A program made the position numbers and the translations under genes. Of a DNA stretch of 64,000 nucleotides, positions 1 to 10,598 are shown piece by piece. Source of the DNA: Benincasa hispida (taxonomy: Eukaryota > Streptophyta > Magnoliopsida > Cucurbitales > Cucurbitaceae). The notes beneath the pieces were generated by a model. That model worked only from the letters and a program-made list of their open reading frames with translations. It did no database searches and was not told the origin of the DNA. How positions within the stretch are numbered: the first letter of the stretch is position 1; every line of letters starts with the position of its first letter. The stretch spans positions 57,666,379 to 57,730,378 of the forward strand of contig NC_052351.1 of NCBI RefSeq assembly GCF_009727055.1. Reading direction: 5' to 3'.

Positions 1-441
1 TCAATATCAAGGTGGATGGGGAGAGTGTTCATAGTAAGTGGGAGTGGGAAGTGCGACAGCATATCCCTCGGTATCCCTCGGTCTCCCTCGTTGGGTTGTG
101 CGCATCGCCTCGTGGCACCCTGGGAGTGTCCCCCTAAAGAATGGCAGTCTTGTGCATTTCATTTGATCTCCTGTAAGAGGATAAGGTAACTTAGTCTTTC
201 ATTCTAATCTGCTTCTTCCCTACAGTGGGCTCATTAAGGCGGGACTTTGGCATCGAAAGCGAGGGGTCACACTTACGCGAACTTGTTAAAGGTTAACAGT
301 TTTGGACCGAAAAATGGTGGCTGTTAGGTTCAGTTCTAAGAGTTGGTTCTGCCTAATGGTTGAGAATGTCTCATCCCAGCGAAAGGGCATCTGATCACCC
401 CATCGGTGACGTTTGTCCTGCCTCACTGGGGCATCATTGCA
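1..441 (+). repeat. Left arm of a long inverted repeat
   Basis: This arm is the reverse complement of 1071-1509. Aligned by eye, the arms differ almost only by single-base insertions and deletions, for example an extra G in the first 15 bases and extra or missing bases near 220, 245 and 295. It runs off the window edge and into the N gap. That error pattern looks like an uncorrected long read rather than an old genomic palindrome. No coding potential is recognised. Confidence 0.85.
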
Positions 442-466
442 NNNNNNNNNNNNNNNNNNNNNNNNN
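442..466. other. Assembly gap (25 N)
   Basis: A run of 25 undetermined bases lies between the left arm of the inverted repeat and a truncated LTR start. The true size is unknown. Because an LTR begins at 500 and runs leftward into the gap, the missing sequence may be far longer than 25 bases. Confidence 0.95.
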
Positions 467-472
467 GCGGTA

Positions 473-500
473 TAATAACGTGCATTTCTGCCCGTTATCA
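473..500 (-). repeat. Start of an Athila-like LTR (terminal hairpin), cut by the gap
   Basis: Read on the minus strand, this is the 28-nt hairpin that begins the gypsy LTRs elsewhere in this window (5711-5738, 12257-12284): arm TGATAACGGGC, loop AGAAAT, arm GCACGTTATTA. Only about 34 bases of the LTR remain before the N run. No polypurine tract precedes it, so it would be a 5' or solo LTR. Confidence 0.6.
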
Positions 501-1070
501 GTAGACCCATTCAACTTTGCCACATTAAAATGGACCATCATGTTAAACACACATATTCACGAACAGAGGTGCCTTCTTCCATTTGGAGTTGAATATATAT
601 TTAAGCGCCTCATGATAAGATGTTCAGACGGTTGTCCAAACATCCCCCGTAGGGACTCCATGATCTCACGCGATGAGAACATAAGCTAATGTTTCTTGGC
701 CAAGACTTCAGAAAGACTTACCAAGATGTAGGCTCAGGCCTTCTCATTCGCCCGTGTCGTATCGATTGTATGCCTCTCAAACATTTTAAGCGGCATTTGG
801 AGCTGGAATAGGAGGTCAGGGACTCCGTAAGACGACCCATGAGATCCTGCATGATTAGAAACCGTCATGATCATATGTTTCCATTGTCGAAAAATTGTCG
901 CCAATTAATTTTTCGGTGCTAAGCAAAGCTAACGTGTTGTTTCCATTTTGAAAAAGATATTTTTTGAAAATACGAACAAAAATTTTATTAGATTTGCCAA
1001 ACCACATTCAACCAATTAGTTTTTGCAACAATAGTTTTATTCAGTACCCTAAGTGAAAAACTTCTATTAT
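501..1070. other. Spacer inside the inverted repeat, no gene seen
   Basis: About 570 bases with no convincing open frame and no recognised domain. It separates the LTR-start hairpin from the right arm of the inverted repeat. Confidence 0.5.
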
Positions 1071-1509
1071 GCAATGATGCCCCAGCTGAGCAGGACAAAC
1101 GTCACCGATGGGGTGATCAGATGCCCTTTCGCTGGGATGAGACATTCTCAACCATTAGGCAGAACCAACTCTTAAGAACTGAACCTAACAGCCACCATTT
1201 TTCGGTCAAAACTGTTTAACCTTTAACAAGTTCGCGTAAGTGTGACCCCTCGCTTTCGATCCAAAGTCCGCGCCTTTAATGAGCCCACTGTAGGGAAGAA
1301 GCAATTAGAATGAAAGACTAAGTTACCTTATCCTCTTACAGGAGATCAAATGAAATGCCACAAGACTGCCATTCTTAGGGGGACACTCCCAGGGTGCCAC
1401 GAGGCGATGCGCACAACCCAACGAGGGAGACGAGGGATACCGAGGGATATGCTGTCGCACTTCCCACTCCCACTTACTATGAACACTCTCCCCATCCACT
1501 TGATATTGA
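1071..1509 (-). repeat. Right arm of the inverted repeat
   Basis: Reverse complement of 1-441. This arm joins smoothly to the downstream sequence and carries fewer apparent indels, so it is probably the genuine copy. Short frames on both strands here are arm-shared and not gene-like. Confidence 0.85.
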
Positions 1510-2689
1510 CATACCCAAACACATCCATTACGGGTACACGCCAAAGTGTGCCATGAAGCCGAGGATAGATCTCACGTGTTGGACTATTTAGGAGAACCGT
1601 GAAAGGTTTAAATAAAGCATCTATACCCTAAGTACTCCCATTGAATGTTCTACCCTAGGTCATTCATAACCTAGATAATCTAAACTACTGATTTTAGTCT
1701 AAGTTCGTCTTTTTTAAATTCCGCTCATAAACAACGTTTGTCTATGAAATATGAATAAGTTCAAGTAGTCACATTTGAACACTTTAATGGACTGTCCTTA
1801 ACTTGCATGCATGCATCAAATCTATCTAATTCACTTTTCCAGGTAAGTTCCCAGGTAAGGGTGTTATGTTTATCCATCAACTTAAATACCCCAGCCTAGA
1901 CAGAACCCGCGTTATACAAAAGGTCCCTATAGATAGATTTGGTATACTTTAACCTCTTATTAGTCAATTTTAATCCTATTAAACTGATTAAAAGATTAAA
2001 TCCTTAGGTTGCTAATCATATTACAATCGTGCTCTTAGCCTATTTGATCCAAGTTTTAAACATTTTTAAAACATGAATTAAACCTAAGTCACAGCATGCA
2101 TATCTTTCTTATTGCTTTAGTTATAATTTCTTCCTTAACTTTTAAAAAGAAAACAACTAAAAAATCATTCCGCACAATAAGGTGTTTATAACATTTATAA
2201 AAGTAACCTATGTGTCATGCTTCATGGCAATGTCCGTTCATACTTTATACATATACGCTTATAAGCCAAGGGAAACATGCTTTCATTTACCCTTATACTA
2301 TAAACAAATTATAATAAAAGATGATGGCATGTTCATTGCTTGTTATGCATGAATAAATATTAACTCTTATATTATATGATGCATGAGGCATACTCTTAAC
2401 ATAATTTAAATTCTTGCTTCCTAAATTATTAACACTTACAATAAAGAGATGATGTATGACCAATGCATAAATCTAAGGTGGATTACTGTATGGCATACCA
2501 ATACATAATATAAAAATCATTACATCGTGATATATTTAAACTTGCATACCATATGACATATAAAAAACCATTACATCGCTATATTAAACTAAGGATTAAT
2601 GGACCGGGATTGAGCCTTTTACCAAAAAAAGGAATGAATAACCCTATCTAATTACATTTTCACCGAGTGAACTAGTTCAAGGCGAACCG
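1510..2689. other. AT-rich stretch without a gene
   Basis: No open frame of note and no recognised domain. The only visible structure is an imperfect tandem pair of roughly 50 bp at 2493-2590; both units begin GCATACCA and contain CATTACATCG. It is probably old repeat DNA. Confidence 0.5.
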
Positions 2690-3374
2690 GGAACTTTGAA
2701 AAGATATAAAACAATGTGGGAATGCGATGGTAAAAACATGCAAAATCGTGTCCAAAAGCATTAGGTTGAGAACATTGCGATCGCATGCGCCCATTGCATT
2801 AAAGTAGATAATTTACTTATTTTGGTAGGAAAATCCGTTGGCGCAAAGTAAATTGCGATCCAAGGAATTCGGCGCCCAAGCGCATTAGAAGATTGCGATC
2901 GCAAAGCTATGCGATCATGTGCGCTCGATCATATGAAAGTATAATAAATAATGATGGGACGGAAAGCTGACAATGGTCGAATCCGAATTTAGTTGACAAG
3001 ACGTTAACGACACACTGTAGCAAATACATTCAACTTGTCGGTGACCATTAATTGGTGGATCAGAAAGAAGAATTAATGACCGCCCATCATTGCAATCATT
3101 TGAGAGAAAAGTTCACTTTGGGCTCTATAAATACAAAAGGCCACCATCGTTAAAGGGTCTGCACAGTTCGAATTCTAGACAGTCACCATATACATAGAAG
3201 TTAGAATATACAATTATATTAGTCTGTAGTGTTCATATACTTAGAGGCGGAGGCGAGCGGAGAGAAGAAGATGCCGAGAGATCACTGCTGGAGAGCCCGA
3301 AAAACTACTGGGAGGTGCTATGAATGGAGAGAGAGCTGACACTTGCGAAAGCAGGAACATTCTTTTCGATAGAG
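2690..3374 (+). repeat. Gypsy LTR 'J', 5' part
   Basis: This aligns in order with the LTR of the element at 4041-12284: a block around GTCCAAAAGCATTA, a CGATCGCATGCG region, a TATA region, then the AAGCAGGAA block. It stops at 3374, where LTR H begins. The matching 3' part resumes near 13691, so J is split by a later insertion. Its own first bases, with the terminal hairpin, are not recognisable. Confidence 0.6.
3124..3132 (+). promoter_or_regulatory. TATA box of LTR J
   Basis: CTATAAATA lies in the position where the other gypsy LTRs in this window carry a TATA box. It is presumed to be the retrotransposon core promoter; activity is not shown. Confidence 0.5.
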
Positions 3375-3950
3375 TGATGACATGCAGAAATGCATGTCAT
3401 CTTAGGCCTTTTACTTAGAATTATGAAGGCTGTTAAGCAGAATATGCGGCAATTATGCTAGGAATTCATGAGAAAATGAGCTTGCATCGTTCAGTATCAT
3501 GAATCTCGTCTAACCCATTATTATGCGTTATTATGCGTTCAATGTTCTATTTTTGTAGCTATTGCAGGAAGTGGACGTAAATGCAGAAACTAGACCAACG
3601 CATACATGACTGCATGCGGAGAAACTCTCCATCGCAAAGATGTTGCGGTAATCAGACGCATGCGCCTATCGCATGGGAGTTGCTCTCATCAAATGATTTC
3701 GGTCATCGTGTAGAATTGAGATATTAAGTGAATGTGGTCACTACATGATTGTGGCTACATGATAACGCATGGTAAAGGGATCAACGCAAGGTTGGTGGAA
3801 TGAACGCATTAATGCATCTACGTCGAGAAAATCAAAAGATGATGTTGACATTTCACCTACCACGCCGTTGGCAACAGAGGTTCAAAAAGAACTAAACGCA
3901 CCAAATGTCAGAATCAAAGATGTCCATTAATGTTGTCGACGATCCAGGCT

Positions 3951-3959
3951 CTATATAAA
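3951..3959 (+). promoter_or_regulatory. TATA box of LTR H
   Basis: CTATATAAA lies about 575 bases from the LTR start, matching the relative position of TATA boxes in the related LTRs. It is a presumed core promoter. Confidence 0.5.
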
Positions 3960-4035
3960 GAATCCGATGAGTAGAATTTCTACTTGTCCACGATTTTCGC
4001 CCAAGGTTGAATCCAAGGTTTTCGCCTGAGGTTCG

Positions 4036-4040
4036 CCTAG
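4036..4040. repeat. Target-site duplication CCTAG, left
   Basis: Identical to 12285-12289 on the other side of the element. A 5-bp duplication is what gypsy integrases make. Confidence 0.9.
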
Positions 4041-5738
4041 TGATGCGTTATTTTATGATGTGGAATTATGGAGGAAATGCTATGATGAACATGCATTGAG
4101 CACTCAAGTTTTCTCAGTGGAAACCAAGTGTAAACCCCACTGAATTCCTGGAAAGTTCAGGGTCGAACTCAGGGACTTGTGAAAATGGGTTACAGTGGTA
4201 ATTTTTAGAAAACTTTGTTGTAACCGGTAACTCAATTAATTGTTGGTTTGTTTGTTGATTGAGGTAATGAAAAATAAACAAATGGGGCAGATTTGAGAAA
4301 AGTCTGATTATGTGATAGATGCACTGAGTATGCGGATGAATGGGTTGAGAAGGTCTTTAGCTAGTGTTACTTGGGAATGCGTCAAACTATGCGATCATGC
4401 TACAACCATGCACAGCAAGTCATTTCCCAATGCAAATGCGATGCTCCTAAGTCTAGAACACATGTGTTGAATGAAAAAGTGTTGATAGAGCTTATTCCTA
4501 AGTCTCTACTCTTTTCCTATGCAATGATGCAAGATTCACAAAGGCAAGGTGACCGCATGCAACTATATCATATCTCTAGGATGCATGCGATGCGTTAATA
4601 GCAAACAGTGCTTATTCCTAAGCTCCTATCTCTTGATTATGTATTCTAATCTGACTCTCCCGAGCATAGATTTTGATCTGACCTTCCCAAGCCTAGATCC
4701 TATCCTTCGACTACCCTCCGAGTATCTCTAATGGACGAATGAAGCATACATAATAAAAGATAATCGCATAGAATGAAGATCCCCAATTGTGCTAGCTATG
4801 TGATTCTCAACCCATTCAACAGATTTAGCTACTCATGCGTAAATAACAGAGAGTGAAAAGATATAGAGAAGTAAATTCCATTTCTATAAATGAGTTTTAA
4901 TACAAAATAACAATGGAAGATAAAGGTAGAGAGCCTGGTAACAATCCTTTGCTACCCAAGGCTTTTACACTGGCAACACTATTCGGTTCAAAAGATATTC
5001 CTGCTTCCGCAGAAGTCGACCCTCTCTCTGATCTTGAAGCTTCCAGTGCTCTCCCAAGCTTACCGGAATAATCTGTCGGCAAAACCTCCTTCTCTCGCGT
5101 CCGCCTTAAAATAAAAGAAAATCTAAGAACAAGGCTAAATTATGAACAAAACTTGTGAACTCAGAACTTTCGAATTGGTGAACCCGTTAACTGGTGGAAC
5201 CACTTTTCTGAAGGATGCCTCTGATATTTTTAGAGCTTCTGGGTGAAGGCGGCTTCTCTCTTATGATTGCACAGGTGAGATGGCTTTAATTCCCTGATTG
5301 ATGCGCCAAATATTTGTCATCGAAAAGCTGAATGTACTTGTTATTGTTAGCGACTGTCAGCTTAATTCGGATTCGATCTTTATAAGCTTTCTGTCCCATC
5401 GTGATTAATTATGCCTTTCACTCAGATGCGCCCACCAAGTTGCGCCGACTCTATGCGGCAATCCTTCTTGAGCAGATGTTTGCAAACACAAATCACCGCA
5501 AAGCCTTGTGGCAATACTGCGCTCAACAAATGATTTCCTGTGATCGCTCTTTCCACCTTGCATCAACGCATATTCTTCATAAAAATACAAAAATCAACTG
5601 TTTCTATGTGATGAACGCATGCGTCTGCAATGTTGTAAACTTAATGCTTTTGGACGCAATTTAACATATTTTATCAGCGCAAGCTAACATTGTTTAAGAA
5701 CTTAGCACTATGATAACGTGCATTTCTGCCCGTTATCA
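4041..5738 (-). repeat. 3' LTR of the gypsy element
   Basis: A 1698-bp LTR whose minus strand starts TGATAACGGGC (terminal hairpin) and ends CGCATCA. It is closely similar to 10599-12284 throughout. Its TATA region near 5227 is altered by a substitution. Short open frames inside (such as 4897-5082 and 5401-5664) recur in the other LTRs as parts of the repeat. Confidence 0.9.
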
Positions 5739-5752
5739 TACCCCCAAATTTA
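5739..5752 (-). other. Polypurine tract next to the 3' LTR
   Basis: On the minus strand the sequence is AAATTTGGGGGTA directly before the LTR start TGATAACGG. This is the plus-strand priming site expected at this place in a gypsy element. The same motif precedes the LTR at 44829. Confidence 0.75.
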
Positions 5753-6641
5753 AACAATGCTTATCCTCAAGCATAAGCTAAATATTTCTTTTAGCAAGTC
5801 GACTGCAATGTTCTTTTCCTTGATTTCTCAAGGATACTTCATTCAACTCCTATACACCAAAATTTCCTTGAGTCTTATTCAAGTCTCTTCTTAAAATATT
5901 TCTAAGACTTAGGGATCGCAAGCTTAACCTTCAAAAGGACTTTACTCGATTCTGGGACATCGCATGATTTATTTCAAAAACAAAACTTTTCCACCGGGGT
6001 ATCAAATGATTTTTATCCTTGCATATTTCTTGACATTAAATTTTTTTTAACATTGCACTGATCCAAATGCCTTGCCTTCGTTTTGGCTTTCCCCCACATG
6101 TGTCATGCGGACATCCAACCACGAGCAATGCACACTTTCTCAGACTAAACTCATACCTACTTGGCAGCAGAGTTGCGGTCATTTATTTATGCGTTGATTC
6201 TGGCGACTTACCGTCGTTTTGGCTTGCCCCCACATGTGTCATGCGGACATCCAACTACGGGTAAGTGCCCTTCACAACTTAACTCTTATCAACATCGGTT
6301 TTCCCATTGCGTTGATAGTGGAGTTGTTATTCTTAAAATTTTCCTCTTTGCTTCTTTCTTTTTTTTTTTTTTGCAAAATAGCAAGGTCGAAAATAAATAC
6401 CTCACCTTCAAATTTAAAATGCGGCAATGTCCTCATTGCCAAAAGATTGAAATAAGTCATGCGATGTTCTTAGAAAGTTTCGTAAGGAGAGTTTGAAAGA
6501 AAGCTAGCAAACCCCTAACTTCTAGAAATATTTCATGAGGTGACTATCTTAAAGTTAAGTTGACTCTAGTATATATGAAAGAAATAGAAGCATGTTGTTC
6601 ATCATTGAAATCATAATTGGCAAAGAAACTACATGCGGTAA
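5753..6641 (-). other. 3' non-coding region of the gypsy element
   Basis: No coding frame. It holds two copies of a conserved block (about 6079-6120 and 6215-6256, 136 bp apart) that on the minus strand reads GCATGACAC, two variable bases, then GTGGGGGCAAGCCAAAACG. A similar pair occurs in the second gypsy element near 44305 and 44458. A T-rich run lies at 6358-6372. The polypurine tract follows on its low-coordinate side. Confidence 0.6.
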
Positions 6642-7970
6642 TGATAACGGGCAAAAATACACGTAATCATAGTGCTAAGTTCTTAAACAATGTTGGTTTG
6701 CGTTGATAAAATATGTTAGATTGCGTCCAAAAAGCATCAAATTCATAATATTACGGTCGCATGCGTTCATCGCATAGAAACAGTTAATTTTCGTGTTTTT
6801 ATGCAGAATATGCGTTGACGTATGGCGAAAAGAGTGATCAAAAGTTCCGAGTTCACAAGTTCTGTTCATAGTTTAGCCTTGTTCTTAGAATGTTTTCTAT
6901 TTTAAGGTGGACGCGAGAGAAGAAGGTTGTGTCGGTAGATCGTTCCGATAAGCTTGGGAGAGCGTCAGAAGCTTCAAGATCAAAGAGAGGGCCGACTCCT
7001 ACAGAAGCAGGAATATCTTTTGAATCGAATAGAGTTACCAATGTAAAAGCCTTGGGCAGCAAGGGATTGATACCAGGCTCTCTACCTTTAACTTCCATTG
7101 TTATTTTGTATTCGAACTCATTTATAAAAATGGAATTTACTTCTCTATATTTGTTCACTCTCTGTTATTTACGCATGAGTACCTAAATCTGTTGAATGGG
7201 TTGAGAAGCACTTAGCTAGCATAATTGGAGATCTTCATTCCATGCGATTATCTTGTATTATGTATGCTTCATTCGTCCATTAGAGATACTCGGGAGGGTA
7301 GTCCAAGGATAGGATCTAGGCTTGGGAAGGTCAGATTAGAATCTAGACTCGAAAGAGTCATATTAGAACGCATAATCAAGAGATAAGAGCTTAGGAATAA
7401 GCACTGTTTGCTATTAATGCATCGCATGCATCCTAGAAATAGGATATGATTGTGTGCGGTCACCTTGCCTTGATGCATCTTGCATCATCGCATAGGAAAA
7501 GAGTAGAGACTGAGGAATAAACTCTATGGACATTTTTGCATTCAACACATATGTTCTAGACTTAGGAGCATCGCATTTGCATTGGAAAATGACTTGCTGT
7601 GCATGGTTGTAGCATTATCGCATAGTTTGACGCATTCCCATGTAACGCTAGCTAAAAACCTTCTAAACCTGTTCATCCGCATACTCAGTGCATCTATCAC
7701 ACAATCAGACTTTTCTCAAATCCGCCGCATTTATTTATTTTTCATTACCACAATCAACAAACAAACCAACAATTACTTAAGTTACCAGTTACCGTAAAGT
7801 TTTCTAAAATTTACTACCGCAACCTGTTTTCCCAAGTCCCTGAGTTCGACCCTGGACTTACCAGGAACTCAGTGGGTTTACACTTGGATTCCACTGAGAA
7901 ATCTTGAGTGCTCAACGCATTTTCATCATCGCATTTCATCCATAATTTCACTTCAAAAAATAACGCATCA
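6642..7970 (+). mobile_element. Solo gypsy LTR nested in the larger element
   Basis: A 1329-bp LTR of the same group, in plus orientation, starting TGATAACGGGC and ending CGCATCA. It is flanked by a perfect target duplication GGTAA (6637-6641 and 7971-7975). It lacks about 340 bp present in the host LTRs, from the U3 side around the segment matching 5165-5500. No internal region remains, so it is a solo LTR left by LTR-LTR recombination. Confidence 0.88.
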
Positions 7971-7975
7971 GGTAA

Positions 7976-8401
7976 CTTACTAAATTTATCAATATTAAAG
8001 TGAAGGAAGAATACAACCCCCAAATTTTCGTTGTCGCCCGCATTATGTATTGATGCATCCTTCTTTGCGGCGATCTATCTTCTTTGGATTTCAGTGACGG
8101 AATAAGATAAGTTGCTTCGTCGTGTGGCGCTTCCACAATCTTGTGCCTCGATCGTTTGCAAGAAAAACAGTGATAGGGTCAAATAATTTTAAACAAAACA
8201 AAATTCTTTTACCGAGATATCCCTTTTTTTTTTAGAATAAGAAAGGTGTTGGTAACAAAAAGGTAATTGCAATAATAAATAACGAGATGATAAAAGTTTA
8301 TTAAGTATTTAATGCAGGAAATAGATATTCAAAAGGATTGCGTTCCTGATGAGGTTGAGTTATATCGTAACTCAGGGACTACTTATTCTAGGCTGGTCTT
8401 T
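7976..8401 (-). other. Deletion scar region after protease
   Basis: Where RT, RNase H and integrase should follow protease there are only about 430 bases of stop-rich, AT-rich DNA. At about 8020-8040 the minus strand reads AAAATTTGGGGGTTG, which resembles the end of the downstream transposon-protein frame at 43730-43750 in the second gypsy element. I infer one large deletion joining the end of protease to the tail of the region downstream of pol. Confidence 0.5.
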
Positions 8402-8995
8402 TCACATCCATGGTGGCTTTTCTCTCTTTTCTCTGTTTTCTGGGATCTTGACTACCTTAATCTGGAGCTTTTCCCCATGAATGTTCATTACGATCTCCCC
8501 TTTGCACACATCAATTTGAGCGCGACCGGTCGAAAGGAAAGGTCGACCCAATATGATGGACGCATCTTCGTCTGCTTTATAATCCAAAATGAGGAAGTCT
8601 GCCGGCAAGATGAATTTATCGATTGAGATTGCGACATTTTTCAACTCTTCTTCAGGATATATTCGGGATCTTTCCACAAGCAGGAGCATCTCTATCGTGG
8701 GCGTGAGTGTGCCAATACTCAATCGTTGGAAGATTGATAATGGCATTATGTTTATGCTCACCCTAAGATCGCATATCGCTTGGCCACTGTAGACCTCTCA
8801 AGTGGAGCATGGTATCGTAAAGATTCCTGGGTCGCCCATTTTTGGTGGGATCCTAACATTTTGCGTTGTGACCATTGTTGCGATCTTTTCTTCATCATTT
8901 TGTTCCTCTTTCAATCTTTGCGGAGCTATTGGTGGTTGAACTTCTTCTGTCTCAAGGTCTGAAGGCTTGAGGATGGATGCAACTTCGAGGTTCAA
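8402..8995 (-). pseudogene. Gypsy aspartic protease remnant
   Basis: This is the retropepsin that cleaves the gag-pol polyprotein. On the minus strand a linker (8995-8798) ends with a KMGDPGIFTIPC stretch, the usual start of Athila/Tat protease. A stop and a frame slip follow, then the catalytic-loop region CDLRVSINIMPLSIF. Family members have CDLGAS there, so the aspartate is kept but the following glycine is arginine. Next comes the second-half motif ADEDASIILGRPFL with its conserved ILGRPFL flap-side block. The frame stops at 8402 with no reverse transcriptase after it. Given the broken frame and altered loop it is unlikely to be active. Confidence 0.8.
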
Positions 8996-9149
8996 TTTTC
9001 TCGGGCTTTTCCGAATTATAAGTCAACAGGTTCTCGGTTTTCACCGCATTCAAATTGGTTGCAATCCCCTACTTTCGCAGTCATGTTGTCGCTTAGCAAG
9101 GAGACTGCTAAGCATTGTTCCTTTTTCGTTACCCCCAGCATTACAGGAG

Positions 9150-10430
9150 CTCAGTTGAGCTCGACAACGCTCCTTGCGGTCTATTTTTCAGCTCGCCTGC
9201 AATTTTTCCTAGTTCAATTTCTAGATTTCGAATGGATGTTGCTTGATTCTAAAGCACTTATTCGTTTTTCTCAATGTACTGCTTCAACAAGCTCTCTAAG
9301 GACGAAGATTGCGGTGTTTGCGAGCTGCTAGCTTGACTATGCGTCGGACCGTTGTTTTGCGAGAAAAATCCGGGTGGCCTCCTTTTTGTGCCACAGGTTG
9401 AAAGGTTTGTTGTTGATTTTTCCATACAAAATTTGGGTGCTTTCTCCACCCGGGGTTATATGTTTTGGAATAGGGGTTATTCTTTATAAAGCACACTGAT
9501 TGCGGGTTTGTTGGGCATTCTTCCATCGAATGAGCATCTTCGCAAATGACACAACTTGTGGTCATTTGAGAAATTGCGTTGACCGGCTCTTTCTTCGCTC
9601 CCATGTTATTAATTGCGATGCATTGTATCAAACTCATCATCGCAGTCATTTGATTTTGTAGGGATGCGATGGCCCCGTTGTTTGCGTCATTATCTTTAAT
9701 TCTTAATCTTTGATCGCTTTCCCGCCATTCCTCGTGGTTTTTGAAAATGCGATCAAGTATACTCTTTGCCTCTTCATATGTTTTGTCTAGCAAACCACTA
9801 GCGGCTGCCGCATTGGCAGCGGTCTGCGAAGAGGGATTCAGTCCTTTGTAAAAAATCTCCATTTGCAGGCAGTCTGGTAAGCCATTATGTGGACAGTCTC
9901 TTACCAGCCACTTGAACCTCGCCTAGGCATCGCTAAGCGATTCGTCATCTTCTTGTTCAAAATTTGTTATTAATTTCCTTCTCCTAGCATTCTCGGTTGG
10001 TGGGAAATACTTCTTCATAAAATTTTCCACCACCTGTTCCCACGGAGTTATCTCCCCCGGTTCGAGAGAATATTCCCATTTTCTTGCCTGATCACATAAG
10101 GAGAATGGGAAAAGGGTGAGTCGAACTTCCTCAGTTGAGATATCCGGGAACACAAAAGTGTTGCAGATTTCTATGAAGCTCCGGAGGTGAGTGTGTGGGT
10201 CTTCGCCACACCTCCCTCCAAACTGGCCAACAGCCCTGATCATCTGCAACATTACTGGCTTCATTTCAAACCTTGATCCATCTAACGCTGGTCTCATGAT
10301 TCCTGGGGAGAAATCATAGAGGTTGGGCGACGCATAGTCTCGAATGGGTCTATTGCGGTCATTCGCAAAAGGATGGGGTTGGCCATAATATTGTTCCCGT
10401 TTGCGGCCCTTGTCTCCAGTTGTTCCGCCA
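9150..10430 (-). pseudogene. Gypsy gag (capsid and nucleocapsid) remnant
   Basis: Minus strand. A first block at 10297-9923 is a retrotransposon gag domain of Athila/Tat style: FEMKPVMLQMI, GQFGGRCGEDPHTHLRSF, LFPFSLCDQARKW, then FMKKYFPP. It ends in a TAG where relatives have tryptophan. The same frame continues at 9862-9296 with a nucleocapsid knuckle CVICEDAHSMEEC (C-x2-C-x3-H-x4-C). A frameshift near 9370 moves the SLESLLKQYIEKNE segment to another frame (9449-9258). Recognisable gag also extends upstream of the first methionine to about 10430. It would have formed the virus-like particle coat; as it stands it has one nonsense codon and at least one frameshift. Confidence 0.85.
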
Positions 10431-10573
10431 TTCTTGGTGTTCTCTCTTGTTGTTAGCGGTTGTCTCTTAATCTACGTCGAATTTTTTTCTCAATCTCCAG
10501 GTCATAATTCGTCAGAGAATGAGAGTCTGCAAAGAAATCAGAAAAATTACCATTAGCAAAATATTTTTCCGAA

Positions 10574-10592
10574 GTCCCCGGCAACGGTGCCA
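10574..10592 (-). other. Primer-binding site for tRNA-Asp
   Basis: The minus strand reads TGGCACCGTTGCCGGGGAC, complementary to the 3' end of plant tRNA-Asp with one mismatch (A for G at base 5). It sits 6 bases inside the 5' LTR end. This primer use fits Athila/Tat elements. Confidence 0.85.
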
Positions 10593-10598
10593 AAAACT

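Larger units (their letters stand above)
3375..4040 (+). repeat. Gypsy LTR 'H', 5' part
   Basis: It begins with the terminal hairpin of this LTR group in a different stem sequence: arm TGATGACATGC, loop AGAAAT, arm GCATGTCATCT. It continues in the order of the other LTRs and is interrupted at 4040/4041 by the complete gypsy element, whose CCTAG target duplication occupies 4036-4040. The rest of H resumes at 12290. Confidence 0.7.

Noticed and set aside
6161..6496. 111-codon plus-strand frame with a Phe-rich run
   Set aside because: It is antisense to the non-coding tail of the gypsy element and the Phe run is a poly-T tract.
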